DNA of 64,000 nt from Peltaster fructicola (taxonomy: Eukaryota > Ascomycota > Dothideomycetes). Made by a program: the position numbers and the translations under genes. The stretch spans positions 62,001 through 126,000 of the forward strand of contig CP051141.1 of NCBI GenBank assembly GCA_001592805.2, in the 5' to 3' direction. The notes under the pieces were generated by a model. That model saw nothing but the letters and a program-made list of their open reading frames with translations. It was not told the DNA's origin and did no database searches. How positions within the stretch are numbered: position 1 is the stretch's first letter; every line of letters starts with the position of its first letter. Of the stretch, positions 40,874 through 52,111 are shown piece after piece.

Positions 40874-43800
40874 TTACAAGCCGAACATGTTCTTGTCATG
40901 CTCGTAACCCCAGCCCTCCAGAGCAGGGAGTGCAGCCTTCTGTATCATGCCTGGAGGACCACAGAAAAGCACCAAACTATCCTTGTCAGGCGGGAAGAGG
41001 TGCTCCTTGATGATATCCTCGTTGACATGACCCTTCAAGCCGTCCCAGTCGTCACTTGGATGACTGAGCACATGTGTTATCTGCACCCTGTCGCCCGCCT
41101 GCTTGGTGTATTCATCAAGCTGTTCTCTCAGCAGGATATCAGCCTCCGACTTGTTGGCATCGATGATGCGGATCTCTGTCTTGTCGTCTGTCAAGCAAGA
41201 TCTTGCAATTAAGGAGTAGCCAGGAGTCAAGCCAGTACCGCCAAGAACAAGCGACACACGCTTGAAGTTGCGCTTCTCACCATAGATCTGGAATTGACCA
41301 TTGCCCTCATAGATGATATCGCCAGTCGGGCCTCGAATCTCCAAGCTCTCACCGATCTCTACTTCGTGAAGGATGTTAGACATCGCACCACCTGGCTGCT
41401 CATCGTTGGCGAAGTAGGTCTTGACGACTAGGTCGAAGATTCCGGCTCCATCGTGAAGCTCCTTATCCTTGATCTCTCTACCAGGCTTGCAGTTTCGCGG
41501 GAGCACTGGCTTGATCGGTGTGTATGCGCGGGTGAGCATTTTGTCTTTGAGATGGAAGCCAAACTCAACGTGTTGACAAGTGCCGATTCCTAGGTAGTCT
41601 TTGCCTTGAGGTAGCTGAAACCTGTATATCTCGGTGTCATCAGAGATGGGCTTGCGCTCGATCAGTTTGACAGAGAGCCAGCGGTGCTTCATGAGGGCTT
41701 GATTGTCGGGTACACCTTGATCACCCTTCTTGGCATCCTCGGCAGTCTTTGCGATGTACTTTTTAGCCTTGTCGGTCACAACTCCAAGGATACATTCTGG
41801 TTGTTGTTAGCATTGTCCATTATTCTTCTCGAAGAGTACGCACCATTGAGCTTCTGATGAGCATACTCGTCGTGTATGCTCGCAAACTCGCTAGTTGTCT
41901 CCTGATGGACTACTCCAGCGTGTGACATGATAGCAGCGCCACCTCCTGGATGCCAGCCTAGCACACTGGTAGCGTCGTAGACACAGCCGTCAACAACGAT
42001 CCAGCAATCCTGTTCGGTATCGTGCTTTTCGATCTCTGCTCTAGTGAATTGCTTCTTCGGTGCATCCGGCTTTCGTTCAGCCTCTTTCAGCTGATTCTCA
42101 GAACTATTCTTCATCCAGCCACCCTCGCCATCCGCTGGCTCGACAGGATGTTTGAAGGTAATGTGCGGTATGTCGCCATCCTCCATCAATGGTTTCACAA
42201 CATACTGGCTGTTGTTCATCATACCGGACAGCGTCCAGACTGGCTTCTCGGGTTGAGTCATCTTCTTGACATCGTGAGCTCGCACGATGATTCCAGGAAC
42301 CCGGATGAGATCCACGACACAAACATCTACGTGCCAGAAACACCACGTCCAGAACTTCTTTCCATGGCGGATTGGTGCTTCTGGAAATGTGCGTATGCAG
42401 TATAGCCAGGTCTTACCTTCGTCGAGTGAGACTTCCACTCGTTGAACCTGATCACCACGGCCATTGTATGCGAAGCCCTTAATGCGATACTTCTGACCTT
42501 TCCGGACATCCTTTAGCTCCAAGCGTTCATCGTGAGCCGGCAGAGCGATGACTGACTGTAGACTCTGCTCGTAGATCGCAGTGTCTGGGTGATGGAAGAG
42601 AAACTTGGCAATCTCACTGTTACTGTCAGTGACAAAGCTTGGCAGGAATCGATTGTCGTGGATGTGGAAGTACGAATCGTTCTCCTTGTCACTGATCCAG
42701 ATCTCTTTCAGCCACTTGACTTGTCGAGCCCCAACATAGCCTGGTATGACGACACGGAGAGGATAGCCGTGATCTGGCGGCAGAGGGACATCATTCATCT
42801 CGTAGGCGAGCAGTACGTCGTTTGTGGCGTCCATCACGTACTCGAGAGGAATGCTCGTTTCGTAGTGAACGTTGTTGGGATTGTCAGCGCCACGGAAATG
42901 AATGTAGTAACGCTGTGTCGTGATATCCTTGGGAAGTATGCCAGCGTCAAGTATGACATCCCTGAGGAAGGGTCCCTTCCAGTATGCGCAGCCTATACCG
43001 CCAGGTCCCCAGTCAAAGCCAGTGCTGCGCTTCAGCATGTTCATCTCCTTGCGCCGATTGCCGTCACACGCTATCAGCACTGGTAGGTTGTAGCTCTTAA
43101 ATTGCGAGAGTTCCTTCATGGTATACTCAGCCGACTTGCCTTCAAAGGAAAGTGCTACCTTGTGCAGCTCCCATAAGATGCGAGGCACTGCGCCGTGATT
43201 GCGCACATAGTGCAATTCGTTGGGTGTGATGAAGCCACTCTCGAAGAGACGGTGTAGCGGTGCCTCTGCGTTTACAGGATGCTTGCCGGTTAGTCGAATG
43301 AGCTCTGATGATCTAGGGATCCAATTGTCGGGTGTCGTCTCATCAGCCTCGTCTATCGTTGTGGAGGTGCGGTTCTTGACGTGTGAATGACGAGAGCCGT
43401 CGTTGACCTGCAGTTTGGTCATATATCTCTGCTCATGTTTGACAGCTGCTAGTAGAGCAGCTTCTTGTGGTGAGAGCTGCTTGTCATCGTCTTCTCCGCC
43501 GTCACCGCCATTCTTGTCGTCAGTGGACTCGTCCTTCGGTTGACCGTCCTTGTTGTCGGAGTCCTGCTTCGAATCATCATCCTTCTTGTCTTGTCCATTA
43601 GTCTGCTTGCTCTCGTTGGCGTCCCTGGTGTCTTTGCTCTCGTTGTTCTTCTGCTGACTCTTGTCATCGCTCTTCTGAGCCTGATCGTCCTTGACTCCAC
43701 CATCTGATTGTTGACCATTCGACTGCGGCTTGCTATCGTCCTTCTTCTGGTCGTCCGACTTGTCGTCCTTCTTCCCAGCCTTAGCATCATTACCATTCTG

Positions 43801-44317
43801 CTTCTTGTTATCTCCCTCCTTCTGGTCCTTCTCTTCGGCTGCCTTCTTCTTCTGCTCTTCTTCAGCCTTCCGCTTCTTGACGTTGGCAGGCCACTTTGGC
43901 TGCTCTTTGATCTCCTTCTCAGAGAACTCAACAAGGAAGCGCCATCCGAGAGGTCGATGATCTGGATGCTTTAGGCTCAAATCCTGTGGGCAGATCAGTG
44001 TCTGTGGAAACAGAGTAGATATCCTCTCAAACCTTCTCACTGTGGACAGCATCGGCAAAGGTCATCAGATGTCCTTCCTTGACCTCTTCCTTTGCTTTCT
44101 TGAACTCCTGGAATGCTTCGAAAGCTTCCTCATCATCTTCGCGCTCGTCACCGCCATGGGTCAGACCAGGTCTCCTTCCACGACTGTTCTTGTAACCCGT
44201 GAAGTGCTCATGTCGAGTAGTACCCCAATCTGGCTCATCATCAATGTCCTGCTGACTCGAACCAGGATGATGTTTCACATTGACGGTCCACTCATCGTTA
44301 GTTGAGGTGGCAACCAT
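40874..44317 (-). CDS. niaD: Nitrate reductase [NAD(P)H], niaD type
   Basis: Three exons (44317-44033, 43983-41844, 41796-40874) give 1115 residues; introns are 49 and 47 nt. The order is N-terminal DDEPDWGTTRHEHFTGYKN, a charged low-complexity insert (about 130-263), a Mo-molybdopterin domain with the Mo-ligand Cys in IACDGNRRKE (C401), a dimer domain, cytochrome b5 (HPGG H773 and SIHD H799 as heme ligands), then an FAD/NAD(P)H module (RAYTPIKP, GGTGLTPG, FCGPPGMIQ) ending NMFGL. It reduces nitrate to nitrite in the cytosol, the first step of nitrate assimilation. At about 1115 residues it is longer than the usual 870-920, mainly because of the K/D/S/Q/N-rich insert. It is divergent from P450nor. 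Confidence 0.95.
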
Positions 44318-44971
44318 TTTGATCGGCCGCACTGAAGTGATACACGACAGCAAGGGCTCGGGTGTTACCTTGTGCTCGCGGATGGCGCGAGAAAGTAGGA
44401 CGAATAGGCAGTACGTATGCGTTGAACATATGTACGCAGATCTAGCCGGCTCCTGCTGGTCAATTACATAAGTGCTTGCTTCATTCTGTGAGGAGTGACA
44501 TCAAACTAGGTTGAACGGTCCCAGGGCGGCATTGGAATCGACGTCATCACGGTTCCAATCATTGGTTGCTAGGCAGCTCCGCGCGATCGAGCGATTGAGG
44601 CTCACATGTAGAGAACGTGGCCCCTAAGTGGCCATTGTATCTTCGGAAGAAGAGCGATGTTGAAGATTGCTGAAGCCAAGCCCAACAGTGATGTGTGTAG
44701 TCAGCCGGTTGTGTTTGCCAAGCTTGCTTGTCGCTCAGGTACCGCCATACTGCTGTAGTCAGCAGGGAAGACCGTCGATCACGCAAATGCACACCTCCAG
44801 TCAGCTCGACCGCAATGCGGAATGATGCTCATCATCTTGTTTGTTACACACGGTGGAGGCAGGATAGCTGTGACGACTTCTCGACATCATGCCGATGACA
44901 CCGCAAGGTAATGTATACAAGCTCCTCGTTCATCTTCTGGCTCGAACATTCACGTTCTGTTATCATACACG
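44318..44971. promoter_or_regulatory. Shared niaD / P450nor divergent promoter
   Basis: This 654-bp region separates two divergent start codons. It contains an inverted CCAAT pair (44555-44565, CCAATCATTGG), a further ATTGG at 44531-44535 and ACGTCA (a bZIP half-site) at 44541-44546, and CTCCGCGC at 44577-44584, one base off the NirA/NIT4 consensus. A TGATAA GATA-factor site (minus strand, 44960-44965) lies just before the P450nor ATG. Co-regulation by nitrate and nitrogen status is inferred from these matches, not shown. Confidence 0.5.
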
Positions 44972-46232
44972 ATGCCTTCCACCAAAGCACTAACATTTCC
45001 CTTCGCTCGCGAGGAGTCGTTTGAGCCACCCACAGAGAACGCTCGTCTCCGCCATGCGTGTCCTATCACGAAAGTGAAGCTGTTCGACAACACCGAGGCT
45101 TGGCTTTTGACAAGACGTAAGGACTGCTGTACAATCTTGGCCTCAGAGGATGTCTCAGCCGATCGACGACACCCGGGCTATCCTGAGATACATGAAGGTG
45201 GTGCCAAGGCCAAGGAGAAGCGTCCCACCTTCGTGAACCTTGACAATCCTGCACACAAAGATCAGCGAGCTCTCTTGGATCCATATTTCACCAAGAAAGC
45301 CACTGACAAGCTCCGCCCAATGATTCAGACTGTCGTAGACTCTATGCTCGACAAGATGGTAAAGGAGCATGGAGAACATACCAACAAGCCCGTAGAGTTC
45401 ATCCATAGCTTTGCTGGCCCAATACCACCACAGGTCATCTATCATCTGCTTGGCATTCCAGAGAAGGACATACCAGTGTTGTCGCAAGACAGTGAGGTAC
45501 GAACAAGCACATCCCGGAACGCTGCAGAGACGTCGAACAGTAATCTGCAAGAGTATATGAGGAAGTACGTGCAGATGCGTATGCAGAACCCTCAGCAGGA
45601 TCTGGTCAGTCATCTCGTACAAGGACCCTTGCAACAAGGAGAGCTCGAACTGGAAGATGTCGTTGAGCTCGCTTTCCTCGTCCTAGTCGCTGGCAATGCT
45701 GCTCTGATCAACTCCATCGCCTTGGGCGTCATCACTCTACTCGAGCATCCCGATCAGCTTGATGAATTCAAGACAGACCCCTCTCTTGCACCACAAGTGG
45801 TCAGCGAGCTACTCAGATACAACACCACATCGGCCCTCAACAGTCGACGAGCAGTAAAGCATGAGATTGAGGTTGGCGGCCAGCAATTGAAGCCTGATGA
45901 GCGAGTCATCTGTGCCGTGCAGTCGGCAGATCGCGATGAAGAGCACTTTGACAACCCTGACAGCTTCAATATCCATCGAACAGTGCGGTCAGAGGATATT
46001 CTCGGCTTTGGTTGGGGCATTCATAGATGCCAAGGAGAGTGGCTTTCCCGAGCAGAGTTGGAAATTGTATTTGGTAAGTCGTTCGTGGAGTCCATTCACT
46101 TCGATTCTGATCATGTCAGCTACACTGTTTAGGAGACTACCCAACCTTCGTCTAGCTGAAGACAAGAACAAGCTCAAGTGGACACCGCCGACTCAGAATA
46201 TTGGCGTGATGGAGATGCCGGTGTTGTGGTGA
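44972..46232 (+). CDS. CYP55A: Cytochrome P450 nitric oxide reductase (P450nor, CYP55)
   Basis: Two exons (44972-46073, 46120-46232; intron 46 nt) give 404 residues, the length of fungal P450nor (about 403). The heme-thiolate loop is GFGWGIHRCQGEWLS with C353. A bacterial-type P450 layout without a membrane anchor is seen, with LDNPAHKDQRALLDPYFT, HSFAGPIPPQVIYHLLGIP, the I-helix VAGNAALINSIALGV (Ala-Asn in place of the usual acid-alcohol pair, as in P450nor) and ELLRYNTTSALNSRRAV. The enzyme turns 2 NO plus NAD(P)H into N2O, serving NO detoxification or fungal denitrification. Its placement opposite nitrate reductase fits. It is intact; the subcellular site is unclear because no presequence is obvious. 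Confidence 0.93.
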
Positions 46233-46669
46233 GGTCAACATTAGACGAGGACAAGCAATTAGATAGGTATCCGCAAAGGAGGTCATTCACCTGAAGCATC
46301 AAGCATAGCACGCCATGCTGTGGCGATCTCTGTTCGAAGCAGTTGACATGATAGGATATGCCAAGATGAGATACTGGACAAGGAAGGGAATCGAGAAGCA
46401 ATGGATACCATGACCATCTTTGGCGGGCGGTGTGATGCTTGGCAGAACGTTTGCCATGTGGTGAGGAGACAACTCCACTTTGAATCTCCAGTCCTTGACG
46501 GATCCAATGGACGTTTGAGGCATCTTGTCCTGCGATAAGCATCCGACGAATCATCAGACCCAAACGTAAGAACCTATTGCTGGTGTATGGAAAGGTAGGG
46601 CCCTGCTATATAGCTCTCTAACTGCTCGTTGTCTTCTTGTGTCAGAACTGCTAAGATACTGCTCTCGCC
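46233..46669. promoter_or_regulatory. Amine oxidase promoter region with TATA box
   Basis: This 437-bp gap holds a TATATA box at 46607-46612, 58 bp before the amine oxidase ATG. No gene is seen; antisense frames overlapping the P450nor 3' end are shadows. Confidence 0.55.
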
Positions 46670-48796
46670 ATGCTTGAACGACTTCAACAAATGGCTTCAC
46701 AGCTGACGACTTCGGTCGAGCAGCATCCCTTCGATCCCTTGTCTAAGGAAGAGATCTCGGCCGCAGTGGCTATTGTCAAGAAGTCGTACAGTGATGTCTT
46801 CTTCAACACTGTCACACTATGGGAGCCTCGCAAGGCAGACATGATGCGATGGCTAGCCTCGCCAACCACAGTACCACGACCGCACAGGGTAGCAGATGTT
46901 GTGGCGATCGGCCGCGGTAGTAGGGTATTCGACGGCCTCGTGGATCTCGACCAAGGCACCATCGTGAGGTGGGAATACACCCCAGGTGTTCAGCCACTCA
47001 TCACCATGGAGGATCTGCAGATCGTGGAGAGTATCGTCCGCAAAGATCCCAAGGTCATCGAGCAGTGTGACCTTGTTGGGATCCCTCCAGAGAATATGCA
47101 CAAAGTCTACTGCGATCCTTGGACTATTGGCTACGACGAACGGTTCGGTAGTGATGTGCGTCTCCAGCAAGCACTGATGTACTATCGACCGCATGTCGAC
47201 GACAGCCAATACACATATCCGCTTGACTTCTGTCCAATCTACAATTCTGACACGCAGGAGATCATCCACATCGACGTGCCTGAGGTGAGACGACAAGTCT
47301 CGAAAGCACCGCCAAGCAATTATCACGCAGAGGCAATCGAGGCGCAAGGAGGCTTCAGGAAGGATATCAAACCAATCAACATCACTCAACCGGAAGGTGT
47401 GTCGTTCAAGGTCGAAGGGAGGACTATCAAGTGGCAAAATTGGTCGCTCCACGTCGGCTTCAATTACAGAGAAGGCATCGTTCTGAGCAACATCACGTTC
47501 GATGACAAGGGAACTGTCAGACCTATCATCTGGCGTTTGTCGCTCGCAGAGATGGTGGTACCCTACGGCAATCCAGAGCGACCACATCAACGCAAGCACG
47601 CCTTTGACCTTGGTGAGTATGGTGGTGGCTACATGACCAACTCGCTTGCACTTGGTTGCGACTGTAAGGGTACTATCCACTATATGGATGCAGCCTTCGT
47701 CAACAAGGTCGGCGAGCCACAAACCATCAAGAACGCTATCTGTATCCACGAGGAGGACAATGGCATCTTGTTCAAGCACACAGACTTCCGAGACGAGTCT
47801 TGCACTGTCACACGTGCACGCAAGCTTATTGTCAGCCATATCTTCACAGCTGCCAACTACGAGTACTGCGTGTACTGGATCTTCCACCAAGATGGCACAA
47901 TCCAACTTGACATCAAGCTTACAGGCATTCTCAACACATACGCCATGAATGAAGGCGAAGAAGCCGCTCCCTGGGGCACTGAGGTCCACCCTGGCGTCAA
48001 CGCGCATAACCATCAGCATCTCTTCTGCCTGCGAGTGGATCCAAACATTGACGGACCGTCAAACACAGTCTTCCAAGTGGATGCAGTTCCTGGAGAGGGT
48101 GCTGTTGGCAGTCCAGAGAACCCTTACGGCAATGCGTTCTATGCTAAGAAGACTAAGCTTGAGACGATGGAGCAAGGCATGAGCGACTATGATGGCTCGA
48201 CCAGTAGGACATGGGACATGTCCAACACTAATAAGCTGCATCCATATTCTAAGAAGCCGGCAAGCTATAAGTTGGTCAGTCGAGAGGTGCCAAATCTCCT
48301 GCCGAAGGAGAAAAGTCTGGTGTGGAAGCGAGCTGGTTTTGCAAGACATGCTGTGCATGTGACCAAGTGTAAGTGAGCGACTCGCTATCAGGACGTCCAC
48401 TGACATGCTACAGACAACGATGATCAGATTCACCCTGCTGGCAGACATGTACCTCAAACATCAGGCGAGCCATCCCAAGGTATTCCAGCATGGATCGCAG
48501 CAGACCCGACTGGCAGCCTCGACAACACTGATGTCGTCCTTTGGCACACTTTCGGTCTGACACACTTTCCAGCGCCTGAAGACTATCCTATCATGCCAGC
48601 AGAGCCAATGACAGTGCTGCTGCGACCACGGAACTTTTTCTCACAGAATCCAGTGCTGGACGTGCCGCCAAGCTACTGCAGCACTCCTAGCCAGGTCGCG
48701 GCAAAGAAGACTGGCATCTCGGGTATCATCGATAGTGTGAGCAGGCTGGCTTTTGGCAGCACAGAGAAAGGAGGCAGTAATGATTGTTGTAAGTAA
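46670..48796 (+). CDS. Copper-containing primary amine oxidase
   Basis: Two exons (46670-48368, 48414-48796; intron 45 nt) give 693 residues. Family marks: the catalytic-base loop AFDLGEYGGG (D313), the cofactor motif TAANYEYCVYW where Y397 would become topaquinone, copper ligands in NAHNHQHLF and a third His in GLTHFPAPEDYPIMP encoded by exon 2. The enzyme oxidises primary amines to aldehydes, releasing ammonia and H2O2, and lets fungi use amines as nitrogen source. The C-terminus ends DCCK without a clear SKL peroxisome signal. It sits behind P450nor on the same strand. Confidence 0.95.
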
Positions 48797-48960
48797 GGAG
48801 CGTATGATTACATTAATTTTATTATGATCATGGGCTCGCTGTCTGGCAGGCTGACTTAGAAATCTGTTACTTCGCTATGCCTTCTTTTTCATGTATCACG
48901 TATCGCGGACCAACTCGTCCCTGTTCTCAGGTCGACTGTCCTCGTCATCCTCATTCACAA

Positions 48961-49620
48961 TCAGGACGACGGCTGAAGACCTCCCTCGACGTTGTAGTTT
49001 TGGACGACATTGGTGATGTTGCAACCAGCAGGTGGTCCAGCAATTGATGAACTGAAGTTGTAGTCTCCGAAGCTGAGGAAGAAGTTTGGTGGAGCATCAA
49101 CGAGTGAACGGAAGCAAGCTGGATGTCGTGGTCAGCCAAAGGTCGGATCTATGTAGATGTACTTACCATAGAGTGAGTTTGGAGCTGCGAAGAGCTTGTG
49201 GCCAATGCTGCCATTGAAGCTCAACCACTCAAACTGTTGCTTGTCCTTGACGAGGTAGATTGGAACAGCCAAACCGTAGCTGTCTCCAACATCGGCAGCA
49301 AAGGCACCGTAGACGCCGTCATCCAACACAAAGTTCAGAGCCTTGTAGTCGAAGCCCTCGGTTGGGCTTGGGTTGGAGTCGTTGAAGTAAGCCTGTGTGC
49401 CTGGATAAACGCTCAAGCGCTCTGCCTCAAGAACGAGCTCGGCAGAAGTGCCGTTCTTGACTGCGTTGGCGCTTTGATAGTTGCCGTCCACGGTGAAAGC
49501 AACGTCGAAGCGCTCACACAGTGGTGCGGGTGTCAGGACGTCGTCGACGGCTCGTGAGACGATGGTTGGGAAAGCTGAGGCGCTGGCGGCCAAGCTGAGG
49601 AGTGCAGTTGTGTAACGCAT
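48961..49620 (-). CDS. Secreted protein of unknown family (203 aa)
   Basis: Two exons (49620-49167, 49118-48961; intron 48 nt, GTAAGT...CATCCAG) give 203 residues. A signal peptide is clear (MRYTTALLSLAASASAFP). The mature part carries VDDVLTPAPLCERFDVAF, an Asn-sequon region (NDSNPSPTEGFDY) and, in exon 2, ACFRSLVDAPPNFFLSFGDY and GCNITNVV. It has three cysteines, mostly beta-like sequence and no known catalytic motif. I do not recognise it; similar small glycosylated secreted proteins are common in this group of fungi. Its 3' end is 164 bp from the amine oxidase stop (convergent). Confidence 0.75.
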
Positions 49621-50445
49621 TTTGGATGTCTTTGTTGGCAGTTTGTTGTGTTTAGTAGGATCTTGGTAGGGCTTGTGATGATGGAAAGGCCCTATGATGG
49701 ACGACAGCAGGATACTTATGCTCTTGACCTCATTACTAAGACGAGTCGCGATGAGGTAGTTGCGGTCGTGATGCTTCAGCGCGGTGTGAGAATGACGCTG
49801 CAAATACGAGGTCGATCACGTTGATGAAGGCTCACGGATTGCTATTTAGGGTGCATTCAGTGCTTGTCAAACCTTGTATGGTCGATTCCAGGGATGATCT
49901 GCAGGCTGTGTCGCGTCGATCTCTCGAGATGTTCGTGTTGTGGAAAGGGAGCGGGATTTAGGGTTGTAAGGTTACAGTAGCACTACCGACTACTGGAATG
50001 GAACGGCATAATGTGATGCAATGTCGAAGACCTCATAATGAGTCTATCTAGCCGTGCTACCCAGGACTACGAACCTGTTGTGACGGTCTGCTGTCACGTC
50101 ATACCACAAACATGCAAACCTCGTATTCCTGGTGTGCAGTCTAACGGTGTTGTCGGGAGCTTAATGCATCGCAGGAGTGATGTTCGTGAGATGTTTTGCT
50201 GAAACGTCGGCTGCGTAAGCCATATCAAGTCCTAGAAGGCCGTACCGGATGTAGCAAAGCTATTGGGTTGAATGCATATCGATCCCTTCGCAAGAGGGTG
50301 AGCATACTTCGTGGGTGCTGCGTAGTCAGTTGAGTGATAAGAAAACATCCAGACCAATGCTCGCTCAGGCCAGACATTCCCGTTTGAATGAAAGACCAAC
50401 GCCCTCGTTATGATACGTATGATGCAGCAGAAGCTTGTCTGCGGA
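49621..50445. other. Intergenic gap, 825 bp
   Basis: Promoter of the secreted protein and 3' flank of the dioxygenase. Frames here lack motifs. Confidence 0.45.
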
Positions 50446-51516
50446 CTAGGAAGTCTGTTGTACTGGTGCTGGGACGACGGCAGCCATGCTCTTTGGTGCA
50501 AGCACAATGTCAAGTTTGAGCTCTTTGACAGCAGCACCTCCAGGGCCGGTGTGCTCGTTCATCAGGCCCGGCAGAGACTCAATCGGGGTGAAGTCAACGA
50601 CCAGGTCATCCTTGACTGCGAACACGGTGTCTGTGGCAAGCCAAGGGTCATCGCTTGGGTATATCTGCGTGATGACTGGCTTGTAGTCGCTGTGTGTGAT
50701 CTGTCGTAATGGTCAGTATTGTGCATGGGCCACATTGCTGCCTGTCATACCATGAGATGGATATGCGCAGGTCGCATCGGGTGTCTGTCCAGGGCTGTCA
50801 AGAGCTGGAATGACGGTCCATCCGTTGGTAGGGAGTATGCCGTTGGTCGCAGGCAGTAGAGTCTGTACTCGCCGTTCTTGTCTGTCTTGAACTTGCCTCG
50901 TAGATTGTTGTCTGACTGGTTGTCGGAATCCTGGAAGTCGTACTTGCCGTTGCTGCTGGCCTGCCAGATGTCGAATGTCACATTTGGGATCGGCTCGGAT
51001 GTCTTCAGATCTCGAATGATTCCATGCATGTATGTGACTTGTCCTTCGTGCGGCGACTGGATGATGCTGTCGCCAAGCTGTCTCCATGGCGCATTTGGCG
51101 ACCAGAAAGGTCCAAGGATGGCTGCTGACGTTGGGATATAGCCTGGTTTGTCCACCTGGACGTAGTTTGCGATCTCTGTGACAAGGCTGGTACGGTAAGC
51201 ATGAGCGAGCACACTCTTGTGTAAGAACTTACGATTCCAAGCCGACGATGTCGCACAGTCGGTGCATCTCGTTACGCTTGCCATCGGACTCGGCCCAGAT
51301 CTTGCCGGTCTCGTTCATGAACTTGACACCAGTCAACCATTCTTCCGGTGTGAGATCGATCTCGCGCGCGAAGTTGTGTAAGTGTTTCATGGCTGCTGCG
51401 AAGATCTCCTTCATGCGTGGGCTAGTGTTCGGGCCGCACGTATCGATGACATGTTGTGTAAACTGAGGATCATACTGCCTGCCAGAGGCAGAGGTGATGG
51501 TTTCTGGTGCGCTCAT
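50446..51516 (-). CDS. Intradiol dioxygenase (hydroxyquinol/catechol 1,2-dioxygenase)
   Basis: Three exons (51516-51233, 51186-50751, 50700-50446; introns 46 and 50 nt) give 324 residues. The N-terminal helical dimerisation region ([33 protein letters not shown]) leads to the beta-sandwich core. Fe(III) ligands are visible: Y177 (GKYDFQD), Y202 ([13 protein letters not shown]) and the His pair in RPAHIHLM (H236, H238). [11 protein letters not shown] is the usual substrate loop. [21 protein letters not shown] favours the hydroxyquinol branch. It cleaves an aromatic ring between two hydroxyls on the way to 3-oxoadipate. No pathway partners are adjacent. Confidence 0.92.
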
Positions 51517-52111
51517 GCTGTGTGACGTCGGCCTGTCTTAGAGTTCGTGTGGTGCGTGAAGACGAAGCTGCTTGTAAGTGTGAGCGATTACTCTACGAGT
51601 GTGAGTCAAGGGGATAAGAATGCTATGGTGAATGTCAAGAAGTGAAGCTGAAATATACAAACCGTCCTTCTTCAGTGATCAAGGCAAGGCCTACGACATC
51701 AAATGTCATCCTTAGACCACGCGGCAGATAAATCGGTGCCGGATGTGTACCATTCGACGAGTTTTAGTAGCTACTGTCACATTTCTTGTGGCGCAATTGA
51801 TGAAATGCTTCAGGCAGATGTTTTCGGCTGCTTGCGAAGGAGGAGGAAGAGGGAGTCATCCCCGCTCTGAAGCCAGCCCTGTCAAAATGACCTAGACAGA
51901 AGTCGTGTCACGCATGCCGACCGAGAGTGTTGGCTGATGTTATGCTCATGTGGTCATCTTTGAGTATAGTAACACGCTATTAGAAGATCCTCAGCTACAG
52001 ATACAGTATATACGTCCTTCAAGGCGCTCAGCCCTGAGCTTGGATTATATGGCAAGAAGGCTAATATTGATACAGTGCTGGAATACAGATGGTTCACTTC
52101 AGTTGACAGCC
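51517..52111. other. Intergenic gap, 595 bp
   Basis: Holds the dioxygenase promoter, including a TATA-like TTGTATATT on the minus strand near 51651-51661, and the uL5m 3' flank. No gene is seen. Confidence 0.45.

Noticed and set aside
43449-43934. Arg/Thr/Ser-rich minus-strand frame of 161 codons and Leu-rich plus-strand frames
   Set aside because: Shadows of the low-complexity insert of nitrate reductase in other frames.
44638-44867. GATA cores at 44638 and 44863 in the niaD promoter as GATA-factor sites
   Set aside because: Flanking bases do not fit HGATAR; only the site at 44960-44965 does.
46853-48019. 388-codon minus-strand open frame
   Set aside because: It is the antisense shadow of the copper amine oxidase, whose motifs and splice site are clear on the plus strand.
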